From the NCBI RefSeq assembly GCF_013340285.1, contig NZ_BLVO01000005.1, forward strand, positions 1-64,000: 64,000 nucleotides of DNA, written 5' to 3'. The position numbers and the translations under genes were made by a program. This document shows, piece by piece, positions 25,837 through 35,111 of this stretch (its first letter is position 1; each line of letters opens with the position of its first letter). The notes beneath the pieces were generated by a model that saw only the letters and a list, made by a program, of their open reading frames with translations, searched no databases and was not told the origin of the DNA. The DNA comes from Desulfovibrio subterraneus (GTDB taxonomy: Bacteria > Desulfobacterota > Desulfovibrionia > Desulfovibrionales > Desulfovibrionaceae).

Positions 25837-26610
25837 ATGAATGAGGTAAACAAGGAAAATACAACTCTGAGAACCTATATCGTCTCATTTATTGCGGCAG
25901 TTGTCGGAGTCTTATTGATTGTGTGGGGAGAAAATTTGGCTTCAGGCCATACTGTAATTAAGCCGATATTGAATAATATTGGATCTATTGTTTTGGCAAC
26001 AGCTCTGCTGGCAACGATATGGGAGCTGTTCGTTAAGCGGAGTTTTGTTTGTGAAATTATTGATATGATGAGATCGGATTATAGTGTTATCGAATCTGGT
26101 ATAGAGATGATAACTCTTGATTTTAGTGAAATAATCTGGGGTAATTATCTTAAAAATAACAAATCGTTAGATATTTATTTTGCATATGGTAGGACTTGGA
26201 GGAATCATAACGCTACTTATCTTAATGATATGTCTAAAGTGAATGGCGCTGCGGTCAGGGTTATTCTCCCAGATGTTTCTGATGAGCTTTTGATTTCAAG
26301 TATGGCAAGTAGATTTGGGTATAGTGTTGAAAGGTTGAAGGGTGAAATTGAAGATGCTGTAAAAGATTTCCGTGAAATATTTCAACAAAATGGAGAAAAT
26401 GTAAGTTTGAAAATATATTTATGCAAAAAAAATCCTGTTTACAGTATGTATATATTTGATAATAAGGCAATATTTTCAATGTATAAGCATAGCAGGGGGA
26501 GAGGTGGTGTCCCAACTTTTGTATTAAACAATCAAGGGAAGTTGTTTAATTTTTTGAGATGTGAATTTGATAGTTTGATTGCAGATGAAGATATTACCAG
26601 AGAAATATAG
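25837..26610 (+). CDS. AT-rich hypothetical protein: two-TM anchor plus soluble domain, possibly phospholipase D-like
   Basis: 257 residues; the ATG at 25837 follows aaagga. Two N-terminal membrane helices (YIVSFIAAVVGVLLIVWG, ~14-31; IGSIVLATALLATIWELF, ~48-65) precede a cytoplasmic domain. That domain has DIYFAYGRTWRNHN, GAAVRVILPDVSDELL and YSMYIFDNKAIFSMYKHSRG. The order (aligned segment, RVxxPD strand, YxxFDNKA strand, positively charged patch) reminds me of degenerate PLD-fold effector domains of bacterial conflict systems, but no HKD motif is present and I cannot confirm it. Codon and base use are far more AT-rich than neighbours, indicating transfer. It is followed 16 bp later by an exonuclease gene in the same style, probably one operon. 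Confidence 0.65.
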   Translation: MNEVNKENTTLRTYIVSFIAAVVGVLLIVWGENLASGHTVIKPILNNIGSIVLATALLATIWELFVKRSFVCEIIDMMRSDYSVIESGIEMITLDFSEIIWGNYLKNNKSLDIYFAYGRTWRNHNATYLNDMSKVNGAAVRVILPDVSDELLISSMASRFGYSVERLKGEIEDAVKDFREIFQQNGENVSLKIYLCKKNPVYSMYIFDNKAIFSMYKHSRGRGGVPTFVLNNQGKLFNFLRCEFDSLIADEDITREI

Positions 26611-26626
26611 ATTGGAGGTAAAAGGT

Positions 26627-27247
26627 ATGAATATTGATGATGTGCAATTACTAAATAATGATATTCCATATAGCGTATATGAGATGGCTGTTTCCTCTCG
26701 TGTGGTTTCTATTGATATAGAGACGACTGGGTTGGATTGGAATGTTGACAAGATGGCGACATGTCAAATTTGTATACCAAATAAATTTATTGGTATTGTA
26801 AGGGTTGATGATGATAATATTGGCAATAATTTGATTAATATTATTAATAACAGTGGAATTGCTAAAATATTTCATTATGCTGTGTTTGATTTGAGGTTCT
26901 TCGTAAATAAATGGGCTGCTGAACCTTCAAATATAATATGTACGAAAATATGCTCTAAAATTGTGTCCCCAGATGAGAAGGATCACAGTCTTAAGGGGTT
27001 ATTGAAAAAATATTTAAATGTTGAAATTGATAAAACGCAGAGATTGTCTGATTGGACGATTAGTCTTAATGAAGAACAGATTGAATACGCTGTGAAAGAT
27101 GTGTTGTATTTGTATGATCTTTACAAGTCTCTTGATGTTAATTTGGAAAATCTTGGGAGGAGAGGGTTGGCAAGAGCAGCATTTGAGTTTGTTCCAACTC
27201 GGGTTGTCCTTGATATTATTGGGAGTGGAGATGTTATGTCATATTAG
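26627..27247 (+). CDS. RNase D-like 3'-5' exonuclease (DEDDy), stand-alone domain
   Basis: 206 residues; the ATG at 26627 follows ggaggtaaaaggt. All four DEDDy acidic residues and the tyrosine can be seen: Asp30 and Glu32 in VSIDIETTGLD, Asp88 in FHYAVFDLRFF, and Tyr154/Asp158 in EYAVKDVLYLY. SLKGLLKKYL and QRLSDWT are RNase D-like. Usual RNase D is ~375 residues with HRDC domains; this is only the nuclease domain, so the target (RNA or DNA) is open. Base composition matches the upstream two-TM gene and contrasts with sfsA, whose stop lies just 20 bp away on the opposite strand. Context suggests an acquired two-gene module, possibly defensive; that part is inference. Confidence 0.82.
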   Translation: MNIDDVQLLNNDIPYSVYEMAVSSRVVSIDIETTGLDWNVDKMATCQICIPNKFIGIVRVDDDNIGNNLINIINNSGIAKIFHYAVFDLRFFVNKWAAEPSNIICTKICSKIVSPDEKDHSLKGLLKKYLNVEIDKTQRLSDWTISLNEEQIEYAVKDVLYLYDLYKSLDVNLENLGRRGLARAAFEFVPTRVVLDIIGSGDVMSY

Positions 27248-27266
27248 TGACTTTGTTTTGTTTGAT

Positions 27267-27998
27267 TCAGCGGCAGCGCAGGGGCAATAATTCGCCAAGA
27301 TAGATGCCTTGCTCTGTCACGCGTGCACGGTGGGGATAGACCTCCACTCCCGCATCAAGGGCCTGCCAGAAGAGTTCTGCATAGGCCGGGTCTATGAAAT
27401 CCGCAGGGCCGAAGCAGTTGCCGTCCGCGCGCTGCACCAGATAGAAGAACGCCGCGCGGAATCCCTTTTCCACCAGCCCCATCATTTCCCGCAGGTGCTT
27501 CTGGCCGCGCTCGGTGGCCGCATCGGGAAAGCATGCCACGTCATCTTCCACCATTGTCACGTTCTTGCATTCAATCCACAGGGGTGGGCGGTCTGCGTTA
27601 TCGCTGTCCAGCCGTGCATCCAGACGGCTGTCGCCGTACTTTGCCTCGCGCCGAAGTACGGTGTAGCCGTCTGCCCATGGCAGCTTGCCGGCATGAAAGG
27701 CGGCTTCGAGCAATCTGTTGGGCGTCATGGTGTTCACCCCCACCCAGAAGTCGCCCGCAAAGTCGGGCATGCGCACCGCCTCGTGCGTCCACTTGAGTTT
27801 GCGGTCGGGGTTGGCCGCAGGCGAGGCCAGAACCTGCATGCCGGGACGCAGCAGGCCGAGCATGGAGCCTGAATTGTTGGAGTGTACCCACACCGATGCA
27901 TCGTTGTGCACGATTTCAACGCTGAAGCGCTTGACGCGGCGCACAAAAGAGCCGGTGATGCAGCCTGACGGAAAGGGAATGAGAGGAAGTTCGTTCAC
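27267..27998 (-). CDS. sfsA: SfsA family DNA/RNA-binding protein (putative nuclease)
   Basis: 243 residues from a GTG start. Family features: an OB-like N-terminal part ([13 protein letters not shown] and [16 protein letters not shown]), then a PD-(D/E)xK-like core with [31 protein letters not shown] and [10 protein letters not shown], matching SfsA length and order. SfsA was first described as a sugar fermentation stimulation protein in E. coli and is now thought to be a nucleic-acid-binding nuclease-fold protein. It is convergent with the AT-rich cassette with almost no gap. Confidence 0.9.
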   Translation of the reverse strand: MNELPLIPFPSGCITGSFVRRVKRFSVEIVHNDASVWVHSNNSGSMLGLLRPGMQVLASPAANPDRKLKWTHEAVRMPDFAGDFWVGVNTMTPNRLLEAAFHAGKLPWADGYTVLRREAKYGDSRLDARLDSDNADRPPLWIECKNVTMVEDDVACFPDAATERGQKHLREMMGLVEKGFRAAFFYLVQRADGNCFGPADFIDPAYAELFWQALDAGVEVYPHRARVTEQGIYLGELLPLRCR

Positions 27999-28145
27999 GG
28001 TATATCCTGTGTATTCGCGCTATTGGAACGGCGACCAGTTTGGCTGATCTTTATGCAGGCTTTCAGGTGTTTACAGATGTTGACCAAATTGATAATTCGC
28101 GTGAAGCCAACGTCGGTCAATCCAACTGAGAAAGGGGACCCTGCA

Positions 28146-29318
28146 ATGAACATTTCTGACAGATTAAAGCAGCTGAAGCCGTCGGCAACCCTTGCCGTGA
28201 ATGCCAAGGCATTGGAGCTGAAGGCTCAGGGCAAGGAAATTGTCAGCCTTGCCGTCGGCGAGCCCGACTTTCCCACTCCGGAGCACGTGCGTGAAGCATG
28301 CAAGAAGGCCATCGACGAAGGCTTTACCCGTTACGCCGCCGTTCCCGGCCTGCCCGATTTGCGCGAGGCCGTAGCCGCATATTTCAACACCTTCTACGGT
28401 GCTCTTGCCGCACCGGAGCATACCATGGTGACCAACGGCGGCAAGCAGGCACTGTACAACCTTTTTCAGGCATTGCTCAACCCCGGAGACGAAGTTCTCA
28501 TTCCCGGTCCCTACTGGGTGAGCTACCCGCCCATGGTGCAGCTGGCAGAAGGCGTGCCGGTGGTGGTGCCCGCATCCGCCGACGCGGCTTTCAAGGTAAC
28601 GGTGGAGCAGCTGGAGGCCGCCTGTACCGACAAGACCCGCGTGCTGCTGCTGAACTCGCCCTCTAACCCCACGGGCGCAGCCTACGACAAGGCTCAGATA
28701 GACGCCATTGCCCGGTGGGCCATAGACAAGGGCCTGTTCATCATCTCTGACGAAATTTATGACCAGCTCGTTTACGCGCCCGCCGAGCATGCCTCCCTGT
28801 GCAGCTGGTGGACCCGCTACCCCGAGCAGGTCTGCGTGGTGAACGGCCTTGCCAAGAGCTTTGCCATGACCGGCTGGCGCATCGGCTACGTGCTTGCGCA
28901 TGCCGATCTCATCAAGGCCATGACCAAGATTCAGGGGCAGTCCACATCCAACGTCTGTACCTTCGCCCAGAAGGGCGCAGTGGCTGCACTGAACGGCGGG
29001 TTCGGCGTTGTGGACGAAATGCGCGGTGCCTTCCGCGCCCGCCGCGATCTTGCCATGCAGATCGTGGGCAGCTGGCCCGAAGTGGTCTGTCCCGTGCCGG
29101 AAGGGGCGTTCTACATCTTCCCCGACGTGCACCGCCACTACACCAAGGACATTCCCGATTCCGCCACCCTGTGTACCCGACTGCTCGAAGAGGCTGGCGT
29201 GGCGCTTGTTCCCGGTGCCGCCTTCGGTGACGACAACTGTATCCGCATTTCCTACGCCGTGGATGAAACGACCCTGACCACGGCTTTGGACAAGATTGCA
29301 AAGGTTCTGTTCAAGTAG
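28146..29318 (+). CDS. Pyridoxal-phosphate aspartate aminotransferase (class I/II)
   Basis: 390 residues; the ATG at 28146 follows aaagggga. Fold type I aminotransferase: SLAVGEPDFPTPEHV near the N-terminus, NGGKQALYNLFQALL, LNSPSNPTGAAY (Asn that contacts PLP) and GLAKSFAMTGWRIGY with the Schiff-base lysine (~235) and phosphate-binding Arg. C-terminal NCIRISYA carries the substrate-carboxylate arginine. Closest to the AspB/AspC Ib subgroup, transferring amino groups between aspartate and 2-oxoglutarate, often with a side role on aromatic or prephenate substrates. The next gene, pgi, is 115 bp on and separated by a GC hairpin. Confidence 0.9.
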   Translation: MNISDRLKQLKPSATLAVNAKALELKAQGKEIVSLAVGEPDFPTPEHVREACKKAIDEGFTRYAAVPGLPDLREAVAAYFNTFYGALAAPEHTMVTNGGKQALYNLFQALLNPGDEVLIPGPYWVSYPPMVQLAEGVPVVVPASADAAFKVTVEQLEAACTDKTRVLLLNSPSNPTGAAYDKAQIDAIARWAIDKGLFIISDEIYDQLVYAPAEHASLCSWWTRYPEQVCVVNGLAKSFAMTGWRIGYVLAHADLIKAMTKIQGQSTSNVCTFAQKGAVAALNGGFGVVDEMRGAFRARRDLAMQIVGSWPEVVCPVPEGAFYIFPDVHRHYTKDIPDSATLCTRLLEEAGVALVPGAAFGDDNCIRISYAVDETTLTTALDKIAKVLFK

Positions 29319-29381
29319 GTGCAATGCACCGGAAAATAATGTAGGGTTCCGCCCATACTGCTACCATAACTGGAAATGCAT

Positions 29382-29408
29382 GGCCGCCCGGTAATGATGC
29401 CGGGCGGC
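29382..29408 (+). terminator. GC-rich hairpin between aminotransferase gene and pgi
   Basis: gccgcccgg / ccgggcggc hairpin with loop taatgatg. There is no good T run, so it may be an attenuating or stabilising structure rather than a full terminator. Confidence 0.45.
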
Positions 29409-29433
29409 ATATCCGATACCAAGGAGCGGACCC

Positions 29434-30786
29434 ATGACCATCAATACGCTTGACTGGACCAGCGCCTGGAACGGCCGGGTTTCCAAAGCCGATGCGGCCC
29501 CCTTCGACATCCGTTGCGGCGACCTTGCCCTGCGCCTTGCCACTGAAATTCGGGCAAATCGTCTGCCCTTCATCAATCTTCCCTACCGTGAAGAGCTGGA
29601 AAAGGATCTGGAGGCCCAGACCCCGTGGCTCCAGTCTTTCGAGCACATGTTGCTGCTGGGCATTGGCGGCTCCGCCCTTGGTGCCCGCGCCTTGCAGAAA
29701 GCCTTTTATCCCCAGCAGGACAGACCCTGCCACAACGGCCGCAGTCTCTGGATTGCGGACAACGTGGACGCGGCCACCCTTGATGCATGGTTTGAGCTTC
29801 TTCCGCCGGAAAAAACCGTCGTGGTTGTCATTTCCAAGTCCGGTGGCACCATTGAGACGCTCTCGCAATATTTCCTCGCCCGCCTGTGGCTGCAGAAGTC
29901 GCTGGGAGATGACTGGAAACGCCATGTCATGCTTATCACCGACGAGGCCAAAGGCTATCTGCGGCAGGAGGCAAACGCCCTCGGGCTTGCATCCATGCCG
30001 GTGCCTGATTATCTGGGCGGCCGTTATTCCGTGCTTTCCGCCGTCGGGCTCGTGCCTGCCGCATTCCTCGGCATGGACTGGAAGGCCCTTATCCGCGGCG
30101 CGCTTGCCGTGGGGGCTCCGCTCCTGAACATGGGCGCGGGCGCTTCCGAGCTGCACCGGCATCCGTCATGGAAGCTTGCCGTGTGGAACAGCGCCCTGAT
30201 GGCCAAGGGCTATTCACAGATCATCTTTTTCTCGTACGTGCCGCTCTGGGCCCAGTTCGGCCTGTGGTTCACCCAGCTGTGGGCCGAAAGCCTCGGCAAG
30301 GAAGGCAAGGGCTCCATGCCGCTGCCTGCCGTGGGCGTGACGGACCAGCATTCCACGCAGCAGATGTTCCTTGATGGCCCGCGTGACAAGGCCTGCCTGC
30401 TGCTTTCCTCTCCCAGCCTTTCGCGGGGCAGCCAGTTCGGCAACGATCTGCCCGAAGAATGGGCCTACCTGCGCGGTGCACACTTCGGCGATCTGCTGCA
30501 GGCTGAAGGGCTTGGCACCCAGATGGCGCTGACCAAGACCGGCACCCCGCTCATTGAACTGCGCATGGGCAGAACCGGCGAAGAAGAAGCCGGCCGCCTG
30601 ATGGCGCTGCTTGAAATCACCACCGTGCTCACCGGATGGCTGCTGGATATCAATCCGCTCGACCAGCCCGCCGTGGAGCTTGGGAAACGTCTTGCCAATG
30701 CACGGCTCGGCGCACAGGGATATGCGGAGGAATCTGCAGACCTTGAGGCGTTTCTCGGGCGTGCGCCGGAGCAACAGGAGTTCTAA
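29434..30786 (+). CDS. pgi: Glucose-6-phosphate isomerase
   Basis: 450 residues; ATG at 29434 after aaggag. Two SIS subdomains are visible: LLLGIGGSALGARALQ and VVVISKSGGTIETLSQY, which bind the sugar phosphate. PGI-like segments VGVTDQHSTQQMFLDGP and the C-terminal LLDINPLDQPAVELGK follow. The enzyme interconverts glucose-6-phosphate and fructose-6-phosphate. Length matches short bacterial PGIs of about 450 residues. The histidine-kinase gene begins at the very next base after its stop. Confidence 0.95.
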   Translation: MTINTLDWTSAWNGRVSKADAAPFDIRCGDLALRLATEIRANRLPFINLPYREELEKDLEAQTPWLQSFEHMLLLGIGGSALGARALQKAFYPQQDRPCHNGRSLWIADNVDAATLDAWFELLPPEKTVVVVISKSGGTIETLSQYFLARLWLQKSLGDDWKRHVMLITDEAKGYLRQEANALGLASMPVPDYLGGRYSVLSAVGLVPAAFLGMDWKALIRGALAVGAPLLNMGAGASELHRHPSWKLAVWNSALMAKGYSQIIFFSYVPLWAQFGLWFTQLWAESLGKEGKGSMPLPAVGVTDQHSTQQMFLDGPRDKACLLLSSPSLSRGSQFGNDLPEEWAYLRGAHFGDLLQAEGLGTQMALTKTGTPLIELRMGRTGEEEAGRLMALLEITTVLTGWLLDINPLDQPAVELGKRLANARLGAQGYAEESADLEAFLGRAPEQQEF

Positions 30787-32220
30787 TTGACCCCGAGACC
30801 GTTGACGGACCAGACACAATTAGGTTTTGCAAAGTTCCTTTCATGGACCTCGCTGGTCCTGATTCTGATCTCCAGTATGATCCTGTCCGTTGTGATCAGC
30901 AATTCAGCGCGAACATCCCTGCTGCGCAAGCAGCAGGAGTTCGCGACATTGCTGGCCGAAAACCTGAACCACCAGATATACCGCCGGTTCACCCTGCCCA
31001 CCATCATCGGTTACGGGCGCATTGCCCTGCGTAACGAGCAGCAGTATGAGCGGCTTGATCAGGTGGTGGAAAGCACCATCCACGGGCTGCACGTCAAAAG
31101 CCTGCGTATCTATGACTACGCCAAGATAGTGGCCTACGCCTCGGACCGGAAGGACCTCGGCGAAACCAACATGGCGGGCATGGCGGTGACCAAGGCCCTG
31201 AATGAGGGGAAGCACAGCTTCGAGATCGAATCAACCATGTCGCCATGGGTGGCCATGTTCCACTTCGACCTGCCGCCCGGTTCCTTTTCCTTACGCACCA
31301 CGTACCCTCTTCGCGTGGAGCAGCGGCTCGGCAGAGACGTGTTCAACGAAGATGATCAGCCGGTCATGGGCGTGCTGGAAATCACGCAGGACATCACGGC
31401 GGACTATTCCTCCGTTATCAGCCTGCAGTGGCTTATCGTGCTCACCACCATGGCTTCGTCGTTTCTGCTGTTCCTCATTCTGGTGACTTTCATCCGCCGG
31501 TCGGAAAAAGCCCTTGCCGCCCGTATGGCGGAAAAGGAACGGCTTGAGCGCGACCTGCACCAGAGCGAAAAACTGGCGAGCATGGGGCGCGTGGTGTCGT
31601 CCATTGCCCACGAAATACGCAATCCGCTCGGCATCATTTCATCCAGCGCAGAGCTGCTGCTGAAGCGGCCTAATACGGATGCGCTGACCCAGAAGATTCT
31701 TACTGCCATATATGATGAGGCAAAACGGCTGTCCAAGACCGTGCACGACTTCCTCGACTATGCCCGCCCCAAGGCCCCCTGCAAGGAGCAGGTGGATGCC
31801 TCCATGGTGCTTGATCAGGCCCTCGGCTTTCTCGAACATGAGTTTTCGCAACGGCAGGTGCGGGTAGACCGGCTGTATGAGCCGGGGCTTGTCATGGCGG
31901 GGGACAAGGACTTATTGTACCGTGCGTTCTACAACATCATATCCAACGGGCTGCAGGCCATTTGCGGTGAGGGCCACCTTTCCATTGCCGGACTGCGCAG
32001 GGAAGGCGAGATCATCATCACCTTCCAGGATTCGGGCTGCGGATTCGATACCGCCAATCTGGACAAGATGCTTGATCCTTTCTTTACCACCAAGGACGAT
32101 GGAACAGGACTCGGGCTGGCTATCGTGAACAGCATTGTGACCAGTCACGGCGGCAGCCTGCAGCTTTCCAACGCCGAGGGCGGCGGGGCGATTGTGCGGT
32201 TGCGGTTTCCGGCAGTATAA
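30787..32220 (+). CDS. Membrane sensor histidine kinase (NtrB-like)
   Basis: 477 residues starting with TTG immediately after the pgi stop; caggag lies 6 nt upstream, inside pgi, so translation is coupled. TM1 SLVLILISSMILSVVIS (~18-35), a periplasmic sensor region (~36-210), TM2 WLIVLTTMASSFLLFLILV (~218-236). HisKA H-box SSIAHEIRNPLGIISSS (His ~276), N-box YNIISNGLQAI, G1 DSGCGFD, and G2 GTGLGLAIVNSI. It would autophosphorylate and pass phosphate to the sigma-54 regulator encoded 114 bp downstream. The signal is unknown. Linkage to pgi hints at carbon or envelope sensing but could be chance. Confidence 0.92.
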   Translation: MTPRPLTDQTQLGFAKFLSWTSLVLILISSMILSVVISNSARTSLLRKQQEFATLLAENLNHQIYRRFTLPTIIGYGRIALRNEQQYERLDQVVESTIHGLHVKSLRIYDYAKIVAYASDRKDLGETNMAGMAVTKALNEGKHSFEIESTMSPWVAMFHFDLPPGSFSLRTTYPLRVEQRLGRDVFNEDDQPVMGVLEITQDITADYSSVISLQWLIVLTTMASSFLLFLILVTFIRRSEKALAARMAEKERLERDLHQSEKLASMGRVVSSIAHEIRNPLGIISSSAELLLKRPNTDALTQKILTAIYDEAKRLSKTVHDFLDYARPKAPCKEQVDASMVLDQALGFLEHEFSQRQVRVDRLYEPGLVMAGDKDLLYRAFYNIISNGLQAICGEGHLSIAGLRREGEIIITFQDSGCGFDTANLDKMLDPFFTTKDDGTGLGLAIVNSIVTSHGGSLQLSNAEGGGAIVRLRFPAV

Positions 32221-32334
32221 GCGGGCACCGGCCCTGAACGTTTGACATAGTATCGTATCCCCATGAGCGGACACCCTGTGTGTCTGTTCCGCCTGAGGCA
32301 GGGGATGCGTTTAGCCATAAGGAATTGTTGTTTC

Positions 32335-33714
<1,380 letters not shown>

Positions 33715-33804
33715 GCCTTGCCGGAATATGCTCTCCGGCTTCTTGATGAAGCGGGTCGAGTGAAGCCGGACGAAACCGGTTACAGCGGCTTGAAGGAATG
33801 CAAC

Positions 33805-33845
33805 ACGGGGTAGCGCGACATGATGTCGGGCTACCCCGTTTCGTA
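33805..33845 (+). terminator. Rho-independent terminator after the two-component genes
   Basis: acggggtagc / gctaccccgt 10-bp stem followed by ttcgtattgt. The T run is short but the stem is perfect. Confidence 0.75.
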
Positions 33846-33897
33846 TTGTATTGCGGCTGCCATGTGCGGCAGCGGTTTTGGCAAAGACTACATGGAG

Positions 33898-34236
33898 CTA
33901 GCTTGCATGCAGGATGGAAAGGCCGAAGACCAGCAGAGCCATGCCTGCCCATGCGCTGGCCTTGAGGCGCTGTCCGAACAGCATCCAGCCCCCGAGCGAT
34001 GTACCCAGTATGCCGAACCCGCCCCACATGGCATAGGCCACGGCAAGGTCCATGGTGCGCACGGCATAGGAAAGCGAGGTGAAGGCAAGTCCCACGGCGA
34101 CAAGGGCGAGCAGCCCGTAGCGGCGGATGCGGAATCCTTCGGACTTGGCCAGCAGCAGGTTGGCGGTCACGTCCAGCACTGCGGCCAGCATGACCAGCAG
34201 AAGCCCCGCAGAAAAGAGAGAGGTCAGAGTATCCAT
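33898..34236 (-). CDS. mdtI: SMR-family transporter subunit, MdtI-like
   Basis: 112 residues, four membrane helices. It aligns well by eye with E. coli MdtI: LDVTANLLLAKSEGF, AVAYAMWGGFGI and GGWMLFGQRLKASAWAGM. The position of the membrane glutamate of SMR proteins (E in E. coli MdtI LEIVAN) is aspartate here (LDVTAN). Its start lies 1 nt after the mdtJ stop, indicating obligate co-translation and a heteromeric pump. E. coli MdtJI exports spermidine, so polyamine or cationic drug export is the likely role. An in-frame upstream extension exists inside mdtJ but has no support. Confidence 0.85.
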   Translation of the reverse strand: MDTLTSLFSAGLLLVMLAAVLDVTANLLLAKSEGFRIRRYGLLALVAVGLAFTSLSYAVRTMDLAVAYAMWGGFGILGTSLGGWMLFGQRLKASAWAGMALLVFGLSILHAS

Positions 34237-34237
34237 A

Positions 34238-34669
34238 TCAGCGCCTTCCTTCGCTTGCGGCTGCTTCATGATTGTCTGAATCCTGCCCGTTGCCGGAGGG
34301 GCCTGAGCCGCCGGTATCTCCGCCGGCCGTGCCGTGGTGCACCAGCAAGACTCCGGCAGCCACGGCGCACAGGGCTGCAAAGCGGGTGAGAGTCATGTCC
34401 TCTCCCAGCAGCAGAACGCTCGAAAGGGTGATGAAGAAGAGCCCGAGCCCTTCCCAGAAGGCAAAGGCCACGCCCACGGGCAGGGCTGTGGTTGCCAGCG
34501 AAAGCAGATAGTAGGATAGCCCGATGAAGGCGAGCATGGCCGCAATGCCGAGCTGTGCACCATAAGGAATGCTCCAGCTCTGGGCGGCCTTCATTATGGT
34601 GGTGCCTGCCACTTCAAAGACAATGGCACCCACAAGGCACATCCAGTGATATGCGCGTACGGCAGACAT
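34238..34669 (-). CDS. mdtJ: SMR-family transporter subunit, MdtJ-like
   Basis: 143 residues from the ATG at 34669 (agggggt ~8 nt upstream). Four membrane helices with the SMR signature: VFEVAGTTIMKAAQSW (membrane glutamate retained), VAFAFWEGLGLFFITLSSVLLLGE, and LCAVAAGVLLVHHG. A ~30-residue Gly/Ser/Asn-rich polar tail follows helix 4, as in E. coli MdtJ, which also has a C-terminal extension. It forms a heterodimer with the downstream MdtI-like subunit; gene order matches E. coli mdtJI. Confidence 0.87.
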   Translation of the reverse strand: MSAVRAYHWMCLVGAIVFEVAGTTIMKAAQSWSIPYGAQLGIAAMLAFIGLSYYLLSLATTALPVGVAFAFWEGLGLFFITLSSVLLLGEDMTLTRFAALCAVAAGVLLVHHGTAGGDTGGSGPSGNGQDSDNHEAAASEGRR

Positions 34670-34960
34670 GAAAATATACCCCCTTGGCAGCATCATGCGG
34701 CCAAAAGACATTACGGAAATATGCGAATCAGTCGGAAGAAAAGAGGGCAGGGGCGCAGGCCTAAAGGCCGGTGCGCCAGTAATGTTCCGAGGAGAAGATG
34801 CTCCTGCGGCAGGGAAGAGTCACGGTTGTGCGGGTAAACATTCGGCAATGCTACTGTCCGGCCGCAAAAAAAGCAACTCCTGCCGATGGGGGCGAAACGC
34901 AATAGGGTTTTACCATACGGTGCCCAGTGTTCCATCGCGGAAGATCATGGCAAATGCCGC

Positions 34961-35060
34961 GGAAGACCTGAAATATCGCGGAAGAACCGAAGTATCGCAG
35001 GAGACCCGAAATAGCTCAGATGACCCGAAATAGCTCAGATGACCTGAAATATCTCACAGG
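34961..35060. repeat. Degenerate ~19-bp tandem repeats
   Basis: Five consecutive units of the type gacccgaaatagctcagat. Units 3 and 4 (35003-35040) are identical; the outer ones vary (gacctgaaatatcgcg, gaaccgaagtatcgcag, gacctgaaatatctcac). They lie in the 442-bp gap between mdtJ (start 34669) and the alcohol dehydrogenase stop (35112), where I see no gene. This could be a variable-number repeat or a set of protein-binding sites; there is no coding potential. Confidence 0.7.
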
Positions 35061-35111
35061 CTGGTGTACGGGAGCCGGAGCCTTTTGCAGGCAGGCTGAG
35101 AGAAAAAGGGA

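Noticed and set aside
34961-35060. CRISPR-like repeats
   Set aside because: Units are directly adjacent with no spacers and are degenerate; no cas genes in the window.
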